From Acidobacteriota bacterium (GTDB lineage: Bacteria; Acidobacteriota; Polarisedimenticolia; Gp22-AA2), in NCBI GenBank assembly GCA_003223135.1, contig QHXX01000099.1, forward strand, positions 1-46,797: DNA of 46,797 nucleotides. The letters run 5' to 3'. Below, piece after piece: positions 1-8,488 of the stretch. Under the pieces are notes generated by a model, which saw only the letters and a program-made list of their open reading frames with translations, was not told the DNA's origin and ran no database searches. Numbering within the stretch: the stretch's first letter is position 1; each line of letters starts with the position of its first letter. The position numbers and the translations under genes are program-made.

Positions 1-556
1 ACTTCCTGCAAGCGCGACCTGGCGGGACTCTCGGGTCAACTGGCCCTGCGGACCGGCGCCCGCACCACCACGATTCCAGGTCCCGAAACCGGTCTCCCGC
101 GGTCGCCGCCCGACGGCCACTGTTCCACCCCGGACACGACGGACCGTCTGGAAGACACCACGACCGACACCCGGTTGGGCTCGGAGTTCATCGAGGCGCT
201 GCCGATTCTCGGGCGGAACTACCAGTTCGAGTCGATCCAGAAGATCGAGGTGAAGACGTCGTGAGTGACCGCGGAGTTCAGCCGGGGTGCCGGGGGCAAG
301 GCGGGTTTGCGAACATCATCACGAAATCAGGGGGGAACGAGTTCAAGGGAACGTTCAAGTTTTTCTGGCGGGGGCTGGTGCTGGACGGGGACGGAGCCGG
401 GATCGACGACCCGCAGCTGCACGGGGGTCTGGGGGAAAACGGCCTGCGGACCTGAAATTCAGCGTGCGGAACCCCACCCCGAGAAACCCGCTGTCGATCA
501 ACGCCGAGCGCCGCTTCGGCCGTCGTTTCCAGATCGGCATGCAGTTCGAATTCTAG
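1..556 (+). pseudogene. Oar-like TonB-dependent receptor remnant (broken, 5' end outside window)
   Basis: Translation in frame 1 gives the run EFIEALPILGRNYQ followed by IQKIEVKTS, typical of the plug domain of acidobacterial Oar-like receptors. An in-frame TGA lies at 262-264, followed in the same frame by VTAEFSRGAGG. Near position 300 the homology moves to another frame, GFANIITKSGGNEFKG, which is the strongly conserved plug signature. That frame stops near 453. A third frame then encodes DLKFSVRNP and ends in FGRRFQIGMQFEF at TAG 554-556, resembling the final beta strand with its terminal Phe. The whole barrel between plug and last strand (normally several hundred residues) is absent. Seen: one stop, two frame changes, one large deletion. 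Inference: dead outer-membrane receptor gene, or an assembly scar. The left part continues beyond the window. Confidence 0.7.
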
Positions 557-2130
557 AGGGTGACGCGCTCGGCCCAGAGCACACCGTCGATGGCACCGAT
601 CTGGCGCAGCAGGTCGTCGGGGACGGGAGAGTCCAGATTGAACACGGCGATGGCGTGGCCGCCCGAGCGGTCTCGGCCGAGCGACAGGTAGGCGATGTTG
701 ACGGAGGCTGAGCCGATCGCGGTTCCGATCCGCCCCACCATCCCGGGTCGGTCGTCATTGCTGACGATCAGCATGTCGCCCGTGGGGAGGGCGTCGAGGT
801 GGAACTCGTCGAGGCGCACCAGGCGGGGTTCGCGCTTGCCGAACAGCGCCCCGGCCGCCACACGCGTCCCGTCACGGCCGCGCAACGTGATGGAGATGAG
901 CGCCGTGAAGTCCTGCGGCTCGGCGGCACGGGTCTCCAGCACCCTGATACCGGCGTCCCTTGCCAGAACGAGCGCGTTGACGACGTTGACGGGATCGGAG
1001 AGCTTGGCCTGCAGGAAGCCCTTCAGGAACGAGGCGGTCAGAGGACGCATCGGATACTCCTGCACGCTCCCCGAGTACTCCACGTTCACCTCGGAGACCG
1101 GCCCGCGCGCCAGGGACGACAGGAGCTTCCCGAGCCTCTCGCACAGATCGCGGTATGGCTGCAGGATCGGAAGGAGCCGCGGATCGATCCCCTCCACGTT
1201 GACCGCGTTGATGACCAGATTGTCCTTGAGGTAGGCTGCGATCTGCTCGGCGATACGCACGGCGACCTTTTCCTGCGCCTCTTGAGTGGACGCGCCGAGG
1301 TGGGGCGTCAGGATGACCGTGTCGAGAGACAGGAGGGGGCTGCCGGCGGGCGGCTCGTTCTCGAAGACATCGAGGGCGGCGCCGGCGACATGGCCCGACA
1401 CGAGGGCCCCGTGCAGGGCCGTCTCGTCGATGATACCGCCGCGCGCCACGTTCAGGATGCGCACACCCTTCTTGCAGCGGCTCAGCTCGTCGGCGCCGAT
1501 CAGGTGGCGCGTCGCGTCGCTGAGCGGCAGGTGCAGGGTAATAAAGTCGGAGCGCTCATAGACGGCGCGGATGGGGACCGGAGTCACGCCGAGGCGCGCG
1601 GCGACCTCCTCGGACAGCACCGGGTCGTAACCGATCACGTCCATGCCGAAGGCGCGGGCTCGCGCCGCCACCTCGCGGCCGACCTTTCCCAGACCCAGGA
1701 CGCCGAGCGTCTTGCCGCACAGCTCGACCCCGAGGATCTGGCCCCGATCCCAGCGCCCGGCCCTCATCGAGCGGTCCGCTCGCGGGATCTGCCGCGCCAG
1801 GGCCAGGAGGAGCGACAGGGTGTGTTCGGCCGCGGAGATCGTGTTCTCGCCGGGCGCGTTCATCACCACGATGCCACGCTTGGTGGCCGCGGCCACGTCC
1901 ACGTTGTCAACACCCGCCCCGGCCCGTCCCACGACACGCAGCTTGGGAGCCTTGCGCATCACCTCATCGGTGATACGCGTATCCGAGCGCACCACGATCC
2001 CCTCGATGTCGGCGACCGCCTTCAGAAGATCGTTGCCGGAAATCCCGGGGCGGTGGTCGGCCTCGATCCCGGCCCGCCGCAAGACGTCCGCGCACACCGG
2101 CAGGACCGTGTCGGCGATGAGGACCTTCAC
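553..2130 (-). CDS. serA: D-3-phosphoglycerate dehydrogenase
   Basis: Catalyses oxidation of 3-phosphoglycerate to 3-phosphohydroxypyruvate, the first step of serine synthesis, in the cytoplasm. The 525-residue product has the long-form architecture: N-terminal substrate domain, NAD-binding Rossmann domain with GLGKVG at about 146-151, the catalytic stretch NVARGGIIDE and the HLGAST block, an intervening (ASB) domain at about 320-440, and a C-terminal ACT domain (about 450-525, DRPGMVGRIG) that usually senses serine. The start is GTG at 2130, overlapping the TGA of the upstream aminotransferase as GTGA, so translation is probably coupled. Its TAG overlaps the TAG of the convergent receptor remnant within CTAG at 553-556. 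It is the last gene of the minus-strand operon. Confidence 0.95.
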   Translation of the reverse strand: MKVLIADTVLPVCADVLRRAGIEADHRPGISGNDLLKAVADIEGIVVRSDTRITDEVMRKAPKLRVVGRAGAGVDNVDVAAATKRGIVVMNAPGENTISAAEHTLSLLLALARQIPRADRSMRAGRWDRGQILGVELCGKTLGVLGLGKVGREVAARARAFGMDVIGYDPVLSEEVAARLGVTPVPIRAVYERSDFITLHLPLSDATRHLIGADELSRCKKGVRILNVARGGIIDETALHGALVSGHVAGAALDVFENEPPAGSPLLSLDTVILTPHLGASTQEAQEKVAVRIAEQIAAYLKDNLVINAVNVEGIDPRLLPILQPYRDLCERLGKLLSSLARGPVSEVNVEYSGSVQEYPMRPLTASFLKGFLQAKLSDPVNVVNALVLARDAGIRVLETRAAEPQDFTALISITLRGRDGTRVAAGALFGKREPRLVRLDEFHLDALPTGDMLIVSNDDRPGMVGRIGTAIGSASVNIAYLSLGRDRSGGHAIAVFNLDSPVPDDLLRQIGAIDGVLWAERVTL

Positions 2131-3221
2131 GCGGCCATCTCCTTCAGGACCTCATCCATGGCCGCGAGCAGGTCCCGGATCTCCTCGACCGTATGATCCC
2201 CCATGTGCCCGACGCGGAACGTGGCCTCCTTGAGCCTGCCGTAGCCGTTGCTGATTCCGAAGCCCCGGGCGACCAGGCCGGCGACGAACCGGGCCACGTC
2301 GATGCCGCGGGTGTTGGCGACGCAGGTGACGGTGTTCGAGCGGGCCCGCTCCTCAGCGAACAGGCCGAGCCGCCCCGCGGCCCAGGCGCGCGTCAGGTCG
2401 GCCATGGCGCGGTGGCGGGCGTAGCGCGCGTCCAGCCCCTCGGTCTCGATCCGTTTCATCTGCGCCCGAAGCGCGAACATGTGGCTCACCGACGGGGTCG
2501 CCATGGGCGTGCTCCTGTCGAAGCAGCTCTTCAGGCGGATGAAATCGAAGTAATACCCCTTCCCCACCCGCCGGGCCGACCGCTCCAGGGCGCGCGGCGA
2601 CACCGCGCACACGGAGAAGCCCGGCGGCAGGGCCAGGCACTTCTGCACGGACGCCAGGCAGACGTCGATGTCGTTCCTGTCCACCTCGACCGGGATCCCT
2701 CCGAGCGACGAGACGGCGTCCACGAGCAGGAGCACGTCGCTCTGGCGGCGCACCGCCTCGGCGATCTCCGGCAGCGGATTCACGACACCCGTCGAGGTCT
2801 CGTTGTGGACGAGCGCTATGGCGTCGTACCGCCCGGTGGCCAGCAGGTCGGCGACCGCCTGGGCCCGCACCGCCTTTCCCCATTCGACGTGCAGAGGGTC
2901 GGCCTCGAGCCCGCAGGCGACGGCCACCTCGTAGAAGCGCTCCGAGAATGCGCCGCAGACCGGGACCAGCACACGGCGCGTCACGCAATTCCGCAGCGCC
3001 GCCTCCCACAGCCCGGTGGCCGAGCAGGCGGTCAGGAAGACATCGTACGCGCGGGTCCCGAACAGGGCCCGCAGCCGCGGCACCAGGTCGCGGATCAGGT
3101 CCTGCATCTCGATTCCACGGTGCCCGATGATGGGGCGGCCCATCTCGCGCAGGATGTCCGGGGCGACCTCGGTGGGGCCCGGGGTGAAGAGGACCGTGTG
3201 GTCCCGTTTCGATGCGGGCAC
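2127..3221 (-). CDS. Class V aminotransferase, probable phosphoserine transaminase
   Basis: PLP-dependent fold-type I enzyme of the serine-pyruvate/alanine-glyoxylate family, 364 residues, near the family norm. The N-terminus LFTPGPTEVAP and the block RPIIGHRG are typical. HNETSTGVVNPL and VDAVSSLGG are the cofactor region, and SVQKCLALPPG holds the Schiff-base lysine. The GTG start at 3221 has GAAGGAG upstream; longer frames run into the rseP reading frame and were rejected. It begins 14 nt after rseP and its stop overlaps the serA start. No canonical SerC is seen in the window. Coupling to serA suggests it supplies phosphoserine from phosphohydroxypyruvate, as serA-linked class V enzymes do in some lineages. 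Alanine-glyoxylate activity is the alternative. Confidence 0.88.
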   Translation of the reverse strand: MPASKRDHTVLFTPGPTEVAPDILREMGRPIIGHRGIEMQDLIRDLVPRLRALFGTRAYDVFLTACSATGLWEAALRNCVTRRVLVPVCGAFSERFYEVAVACGLEADPLHVEWGKAVRAQAVADLLATGRYDAIALVHNETSTGVVNPLPEIAEAVRRQSDVLLLVDAVSSLGGIPVEVDRNDIDVCLASVQKCLALPPGFSVCAVSPRALERSARRVGKGYYFDFIRLKSCFDRSTPMATPSVSHMFALRAQMKRIETEGLDARYARHRAMADLTRAWAAGRLGLFAEERARSNTVTCVANTRGIDVARFVAGLVARGFGISNGYGRLKEATFRVGHMGDHTVEEIRDLLAAMDEVLKEMAA

Positions 3222-3235
3222 GGCGTCCTTCTCCT

Positions 3236-4567
3236 TCAGCGCGGGAACAGCTTGCTGATGTCGAGGTAGATGACCGTCGCCATGAACAGGAGGAGGAGGA
3301 CGAGACCCGCCTGCATGACCCGTTCCTTGAGCTGAACCGAGAGATCCCGTCGAATCGTTCCTTCGATCATCAGAGTGAAGACGTGTCCGCCGTCCAGGGG
3401 CGGGATCGGGAACAGGTTGATGATGCCAAGCTGCAGGCTGACGAAGGCGATGAACTCGAGAAAGTGGGACAGCCCCTCCTGCGCGGTCACGCCGGACGCC
3501 AGGTAGAGCCCGATCGGCCCCGAGAACGAGCGCAGAGACAGCTCGCCGAGGAACAGCTTCTTGAGAGTCAGGAACATCAGCGACGCGTTGTCGAGGTTCC
3601 TGCGCATCGCCCCGCCCAGGGCGTCGACGAAACCGTACGAGCGGGTCGTCATCGGCGGAGTCGGCAGAAAGCCGATCACCCCCTTGTTCCCCTCGCGCAC
3701 CGGGGTGATGACCTTCTCGAGCGTCTCCCCGCCGCGCTGGATCACGAAATGCAGCGGCTTGCCGGGTGACGCCTGGATCGTTTTGATGACTTTGCCGATG
3801 GTCGTCATCGCAACACCGTCGATCGACACGATCCGGTCGCCGGAACGCAGATCCGCCTTCTCGGCCGGGCGGCCGGGCTGGGGGTCGCTGACGATCACGC
3901 CGGTCGCGGGGCCGAACGAGAGGATACCGACGCTGTTGCGCGTGTCCGCCTGGATGGGAAGCTGCACCGTCAGATGCCGACCCGCGTGCTCGAGCACCAC
4001 CTCCTTCGTCTGCCCCGGGCTGAGGAGGATGGCCCACTCCAGTTCCTTCCAGGTCGTGACGGGCTGTCCTCCGATGCTCAGGATCCGGTCCCCGGGCTGG
4101 ATACCCGCCGCGACAGCAGGCGAGTCGGGATCGATCTCGCCGACCACCGGCGGCTGGGAGGGATAAATCGGCTCCTGAATGCCCATCATCAGGATCGCCA
4201 CGGTCAGGACGTACGCCGTGATCAGATTGAACACCGCTCCCATGACGAACACCAGGAAGCGCTGGAAGCGCGAACGGGACATGAGGTCGCCCGGGTCGAG
4301 GCTGCCGCTGGTCTCCTCCGGCGTCTCTCCCTTGAGCTTGACGTAACCTCCCAGCGGCACCCAGGAGACGCGGTAGTCGGTGCCGCCGCGCCGGAATCCA
4401 AAGATGCGCGGTCCGAAGCCGACGGAGAAGACCTCGACGGTCACGCCGAGCCACTTGGCGACCAGGTAATGACCGAACTCGTGGAACAGGACCACGACGC
4501 CCAGGACCACGACGAACGGCAGGGCGAACTGCCAGATCCAGCTCATGTGCTCCAGTATGAAGCTCAA
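3236..4567 (-). CDS. rseP: Site-2 intramembrane metalloprotease RseP
   Basis: Membrane-embedded M50 zinc protease that cuts anti-sigma factors and remnant signal peptides. The zinc motif HEFGH sits in the first membrane segment. Two PDZ domains follow, recognisable from AGIQPGDRILSIGG and ADLRSGDRIVSIDG. The C-terminal segment NLFPIPPLDGGH corresponds to the conserved NPxPxxDGG region. The start is uncertain. TTG at 4567 gives 443 residues; it has GGGGAGG about 6 nt upstream and overlaps the dxr stop as TTGA, a junction used elsewhere in this window. The ATG at 4546 gives 436 residues, matches E. coli RseP better at the N-terminus, but has only GGAG 3 nt away. The dxr-rseP-cdsA-uppS neighbourhood is conserved in many bacteria. 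Confidence 0.93.
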   Translation of the reverse strand: MSFILEHMSWIWQFALPFVVVLGVVVLFHEFGHYLVAKWLGVTVEVFSVGFGPRIFGFRRGGTDYRVSWVPLGGYVKLKGETPEETSGSLDPGDLMSRSRFQRFLVFVMGAVFNLITAYVLTVAILMMGIQEPIYPSQPPVVGEIDPDSPAVAAGIQPGDRILSIGGQPVTTWKELEWAILLSPGQTKEVVLEHAGRHLTVQLPIQADTRNSVGILSFGPATGVIVSDPQPGRPAEKADLRSGDRIVSIDGVAMTTIGKVIKTIQASPGKPLHFVIQRGGETLEKVITPVREGNKGVIGFLPTPPMTTRSYGFVDALGGAMRRNLDNASLMFLTLKKLFLGELSLRSFSGPIGLYLASGVTAQEGLSHFLEFIAFVSLQLGIINLFPIPPLDGGHVFTLMIEGTIRRDLSVQLKERVMQAGLVLLLLFMATVIYLDISKLFPR

Positions 4568-5742
4568 CTCGCACCTCCCCGCGATAGGATTTCCTCGGCT
4601 GCGCCGCGCGACCAGGCGTCCGCCTCCAGGACGCTCTCGAGCGATGTGACCGGGACGGGCCGGTGGCGCCGGAGCACGCTTTCGACCACCCGCGGAATGC
4701 CCGGGAAATCGAGGCGCCAGGACAAGAACGCGCTCACCGCGATCTCGTTGGCGGCATTCAGCACGGCCGGCGCGGTCCCGCCCTCCCGCAGTGCGCCGTA
4801 GGCCAGATCGAGGCTCGGGAAGCGCCGCCGGTCGACCGTGAAAAACTCCAGCCGCTCCTGCGCCGCCAGGTCGGGGGCGGCGACCGGCCCGGCGAAGCGC
4901 TCGGGGTACCCGAGGGCGTACTGGAGGGGCGCCCGCATGTCCGGAACGCCCATCTGGCAGAGCACCGAACCGTCCACCATCTCGACCATCGAATGCACGA
5001 TGCTTTGCGGATGCAGAACCACGTCCAGGCGATCGGCTTCGAGGCCGAACAGCCACCGCGCCTCGATCACCTCCAGCCCCTTGTTCATGAGCGTGGCGCT
5101 GTCGATGCTGATCTTCCTGCCCATGTCCCATACCGGGTGGCGCAACGCCTGCTCCGGCGTCACCCGCGCCAGCTCCTCGATCGGTGTGGTCCGGAACGGG
5201 CCGCCGGAAGCGGTCAGGACGATCCGCCGCACGTCTTCGCTCCGGCTGCCCCGCAGGCACTGGTGTACGGCCGAGTGCTCGCTGTCCACCGGGAGAAGGA
5301 GCGCTCCGGTCTTGCTTATCGTCTGCATCAGGAGCGCCCCCGCCATCACCAGGCTCTCCTTGTTGGCGAGCGCCACGGTCTTGCCGGCCTTCAGCGCCTC
5401 GTAGGTCGGGGGCAGCCCCGCCGCCCCGACCACGGCCGCGACGACGAGGTCGGCGGCGGGGTACGAGGCGGCCGCGAGGAGCCCTTCCTTTCCCGTCACG
5501 ATCTCGCAGCGCGCGCGTCTCGCCGCCGGCTCCAGGAGGGCGCGCCGGGCCTCTTCCTCGATGACCGCCAGGCGCGGCCGGTGCGTCTCGATCTGCCGGG
5601 CCAGGAGCTCGGCGTTCTTGCCCGCCGCCAGCGCCACGATCTCGAAGCGTTCGGGAAAGCGACCGATCAGGTCGAGCGCCTGGACCCCGACCGACCCGGT
5701 CGATCCCAAAACGGCGACCGCGCGACGCGCGCCATCACCCAT
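4564..5742 (-). CDS. dxr: 1-deoxy-D-xylulose 5-phosphate reductoisomerase
   Basis: Converts DXP to 2-C-methyl-D-erythritol 4-phosphate with NADPH, the committed step of the MEP isoprenoid pathway. The 392-residue product has the dinucleotide motif LGSTGSVG (12-19), the central block ANKESLVMAG, and the substrate/metal region PVDSEHSA with the flexible-loop sequence MGRKISIDSATLMNKGLE. Length is normal. The ATG at 5742 overlaps the cdsA stop as TGATG, so a longer upstream frame that merely shadows cdsA was discarded. With uppS and ispA in the same window it supports undecaprenyl carrier and quinone synthesis. Confidence 0.96.
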   Translation of the reverse strand: MGDGARRAVAVLGSTGSVGVQALDLIGRFPERFEIVALAAGKNAELLARQIETHRPRLAVIEEEARRALLEPAARRARCEIVTGKEGLLAAASYPAADLVVAAVVGAAGLPPTYEALKAGKTVALANKESLVMAGALLMQTISKTGALLLPVDSEHSAVHQCLRGSRSEDVRRIVLTASGGPFRTTPIEELARVTPEQALRHPVWDMGRKISIDSATLMNKGLEVIEARWLFGLEADRLDVVLHPQSIVHSMVEMVDGSVLCQMGVPDMRAPLQYALGYPERFAGPVAAPDLAAQERLEFFTVDRRRFPSLDLAYGALREGGTAPAVLNAANEIAVSAFLSWRLDFPGIPRVVESVLRRHRPVPVTSLESVLEADAWSRGAAEEILSRGGAS

Positions 5743-6560
5743 CAGTGCGTCCTCATGGCGAATTGGTAATAGTAGTAAAGGACCGGACCGGCGTACAGGA
5801 GGGAATCGACCCGATCGAGAATGCCGCCGTGGCCGGGGACCAGTGCGGCACTGTCCTTCATCCCCGCCCCCCGCTTCAGCATCGACTCCACGAGGTCTCC
5901 CAGGATACCGATCGTCCCCAACGCCAGACCCAGGATGACGCAGTCGATGACGCTCAGGCGATTGATGAACCAGGCCTTCGCCACGAACCCCGCCAGGAGC
6001 GCCCCCACGACACCGCCCACCGCGCCCTCGACCGTCTTTTTGGGGCTGACGCGTGGCGCCAGAGGCCGGCGACCGAAGGTCGTGCCGACATAGTACGCGG
6101 CGGTGTCGCTGCTCCACACGACGAAGAACAGCAGGAACACGAGGTCGGACCCGGTCTCGTCCCCTTTCGGCAGGTCGTTGATGATCCTCAGATCGATGAG
6201 ATATCCGAACAACACGCCGATGAACGTCGCGATGAAGAAGGTCGTGCCGATGTCCGCCAGCGCCGATCCCCAGTCGCCGCCGCGCCACAACGAGGCCAGG
6301 GGCAGGGCGATCAGGCCGAGGGCGAGGGCGTAACGGATGTCGAATTCCGCGAAGGCGAAGGAGGCCATGACGAGCACGGCGACCAGGGCCCCGAGAAGAC
6401 GATGGCAGCGATGACCGCGCGCCGCGGCCAGGCGGTAGAGCTCCCGCAGCGCCAGCAGCGCGGTGACCGTCACCAGGATCTCGTAGACCCCCGGATGAAA
6501 CTTTTTGACGATCACCCAGAAGACAGGAAGGAAGACGGCCGCGGAAAGGACCCGCTTCAT
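5742..6560 (-). CDS. cdsA: Phosphatidate cytidylyltransferase
   Basis: Integral membrane enzyme making CDP-diacylglycerol from CTP and phosphatidate. The product has 272 residues with at least six to eight hydrophobic segments. The family signature is at the C-terminus: SPKKTVEGAVGG followed by KDSAALVPGHGGILDRVDS, in which the Lys/Glu and the final D-R-x-D are catalytic or metal-binding in the family. The start MKRVLSAAVFLP at 6560 is an ATG, 33 nt after uppS. Its stop overlaps the dxr start. Confidence 0.94.
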   Translation of the reverse strand: MKRVLSAAVFLPVFWVIVKKFHPGVYEILVTVTALLALRELYRLAAARGHRCHRLLGALVAVLVMASFAFAEFDIRYALALGLIALPLASLWRGGDWGSALADIGTTFFIATFIGVLFGYLIDLRIINDLPKGDETGSDLVFLLFFVVWSSDTAAYYVGTTFGRRPLAPRVSPKKTVEGAVGGVVGALLAGFVAKAWFINRLSVIDCVILGLALGTIGILGDLVESMLKRGAGMKDSAALVPGHGGILDRVDSLLYAGPVLYYYYQFAMRTH

Positions 6561-6593
6561 GAGGAAACCGGGGGCGCGCTCACTCGGGCGGGC

Positions 6594-7424
6594 TCAGACC
6601 GTGACCTTGCCCGGCGACAGGCTGACCGGCTCCGGCTCGGAGCCGTCCACCCGGCCGTAACGCCGCTCGCGCTTCTGGTAATCGACGATGGCCTGCAGAA
6701 GCTCCCTCTTGCGAAAGTCGGGCCACAGGGTCTCGGTGACCCAGATCTCTGCATAGGCGATCTGCCACAGGAGGAAGTTGCTGATCCGCAGCTCGCCGGA
6801 CGTGCGGATCAGGAGATCGGGGTCGGGTTGTCCTGCCGTGTACAGATATCGTGAGAACGAGGCTTCGTCGACGGGCGCCTCAGGGGACCCGGATGGGCCC
6901 CTGTCGGCAAGGATCCGGTTGACCGCGTCCACGATTTCCGCCCTCCCCCCGTATGACAACGCGATATTGAAGAGGAGCCCCGTGTTCCCCCGCGTCGCTT
7001 CCATTCCCTCCTGCAGCTCACGCTTGATGGTCGGATTGAGCTCGTCCTTCCGGCCGATGACGTTGAAGGCGATGTTGTGGCTCTGCAGCGTGTCCAGCTC
7101 TTTCTTGAGATACTCGCGCAGCAGGCCCATCAGGGTATCGACCTCCCGGCGCGGCCGCTTCCAGTTCTCGACCGAGAAGGCATACAGGGTCAGGACCTGA
7201 CAGCCGAGGCGGGCCGAGGTCTCGACCACGTCCCGCACGGCGGCGATGCCGGCCCGGTGCCCGGCGACGCGGGGCAGGCTGCGCATCCGGGCCCAGCGGC
7301 CGTTGCCGTCCATGATGATCGCGATGTGCCGCGGCAGGCGCGCGAAATCGATCTGCGCGAGGAACTGCTCCTCGGGTGATCCCTTGGCGATGAGTCCTTC
7401 CAAATCTCTTGCCGGATGGGACAT
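6594..7424 (-). CDS. uppS: Isoprenyl (undecaprenyl) diphosphate synthase
   Basis: Cis-prenyltransferase that elongates farnesyl diphosphate with isopentenyl diphosphate to give the C55 carrier lipid for cell-wall synthesis. The catalytic block HIAIIMDGNGRWA (Asp39) lies near the N-terminus, followed by the SVENWKRP region and the C-terminal RTSGELRISNFLLWQ signature. The start MSHPARD at 7424 is an ATG without a strong ribosome site; longer frames extend into the intergenic promoter region. The 276 residues are slightly more than the usual 250, owing to the N-terminal tail before the conserved LPRHIAIIMDG. It lies directly before cdsA. Confidence 0.95.
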   Translation of the reverse strand: MSHPARDLEGLIAKGSPEEQFLAQIDFARLPRHIAIIMDGNGRWARMRSLPRVAGHRAGIAAVRDVVETSARLGCQVLTLYAFSVENWKRPRREVDTLMGLLREYLKKELDTLQSHNIAFNVIGRKDELNPTIKRELQEGMEATRGNTGLLFNIALSYGGRAEIVDAVNRILADRGPSGSPEAPVDEASFSRYLYTAGQPDPDLLIRTSGELRISNFLLWQIAYAEIWVTETLWPDFRKRELLQAIVDYQKRERRYGRVDGSEPEPVSLSPGKVTV

Positions 7425-7460
7425 GGCGGGGGTCGTCGCTCCCACGCGGAGTGAGCCGAA

Positions 7461-7490
7461 ATCGTAACACACGCGCGATAGAGGGAGCAA
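7461..7490 (-). promoter_or_regulatory. Candidate sigma70 promoter for uppS-cdsA-dxr-rseP-serA operon
   Basis: In the 80-nt gap between galE and uppS the minus strand reads TTGCTC (7490-7485), an 18-nt spacer, then TACGAT (7466-7461). This is a fair match to the -35/-10 consensus in an otherwise G+C-rich segment and would give a leader of about 30 nt. Confidence 0.45.
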
Positions 7491-7504
7491 GGACGGATCC
7501 GCCG

Positions 7505-8488
7505 TCACGACCGGTACCCGTGCGGGTGCGTGCGCGCAAAACGCCAGGCCGTCTCCAGGATCGATTCCAGTCCCGGAAAGCGCGGCGTCCACCCGATCTC
7601 CCGCCGCGCCCGCCCGGAGGAGGCCACGAGGCTCTCGGGGTCCCCGGGCCGGCGGGAAGCCTTGCGGATCGGGATCGGCTTGCCCGTGATCCGGCGGGCC
7701 GCCTCGATCACCTGCAGGACCGAGAAGCCGGCGCCGTTCCCGAGATTGAGCACCGAGGCCCCGCCCATTCTCTCCAGGCTCTCCAGCGCGCGCACGTGGC
7801 CGTCCGCCAGGTCCTCCACGTGGACGTAGTCGCGCACCGCCGTCCCGTCGTGAGTGGCGTAGTCGGTGCCGAATACCGGCACCGGATCGTCGGTGAGGGC
7901 GGCCCGGAGCACGTTCGGGACCAGGTGCGTCTCGGGATCGTGGACCTCCCCCAGCGAGCCGTCCGCGCTCGCCCCGGCGGCGTTGAAGTAGCGGAGCGAC
8001 ACGGAAGCGAATCCGTAGGCCGCATGGTACCAGCGCAGGGCCTTCTCGAGGGCCAGCTTGGTTTCGCCGTAGGGGTTGGTCGGCCGGGTCGGATGCTCCT
8101 CATCCATCGGAATCACCACCGGCTCGCCGTACACCGCGGCGGTGGAGGAGAGCACGAGGCGCATGACACCGCGCTCGCGCAGGACGTCCAAAAGCGCCAG
8201 GGAGCGCTCGAGGTTGTTGCGGTAGTATTCCCCGGGCCGCTGCACCGATTCCCCCACCAGCGAGGAGGCCGCGAAGTGGACGACGGCGTCGATCTTCTTC
8301 GATCCCAGGAGGTCGCGTAGCAGGGCGCGCTCTCCGAAGTCCCCGACCACCAGTTCCATCCCGGCGACGGCCTCGCGGTGTCCTGCGCTCAGGTCGTCCA
8401 GCACGATCGGCTCGTGCCCCGCCTCGCACAGCCGCCGCACCGTCACCGCGCCGATAAAACCGGCGCCCCCCGTCACCAGAAGCCTCAC
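7505..8488 (-). CDS. galE: UDP-glucose 4-epimerase
   Basis: Short-chain dehydrogenase-type epimerase interconverting UDP-glucose and UDP-galactose for envelope polysaccharides. The 327-residue product has the NAD motif TGGAGFIG at 6-13, the catalytic serine region LSSTAAVYGEP, and the YxxxK pair in NPYGETK. The AVRDYVHVEDLADGH and RRPGDPESLVASSGRA blocks fix the GalE family rather than a generic NAD-dependent epimerase. GTG start at 8488 overlaps the truA stop as GTGA. Confidence 0.93.
   Translation of the reverse strand: MRLLVTGGAGFIGAVTVRRLCEAGHEPIVLDDLSAGHREAVAGMELVVGDFGERALLRDLLGSKKIDAVVHFAASSLVGESVQRPGEYYRNNLERSLALLDVLRERGVMRLVLSSTAAVYGEPVVIPMDEEHPTRPTNPYGETKLALEKALRWYHAAYGFASVSLRYFNAAGASADGSLGEVHDPETHLVPNVLRAALTDDPVPVFGTDYATHDGTAVRDYVHVEDLADGHVRALESLERMGGASVLNLGNGAGFSVLQVIEAARRITGKPIPIRKASRRPGDPESLVASSGRARREIGWTPRFPGLESILETAWRFARTHPHGYRS

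Noticed and set aside
799-2196. 465-codon plus-strand frame opposite serA
   Set aside because: Antisense shadow; serA has full-length family homology.
2127-4574. Single 815-codon frame covering aminotransferase plus upstream sequence
   Set aside because: The N-terminal 450 codons are an out-of-frame reading of rseP; the real gene starts at GTG 3221.
4564-6288. Long N-terminal extension of dxr
   Set aside because: The extension is an out-of-frame reading of cdsA; the conserved Dxr N-terminus begins at 5742.
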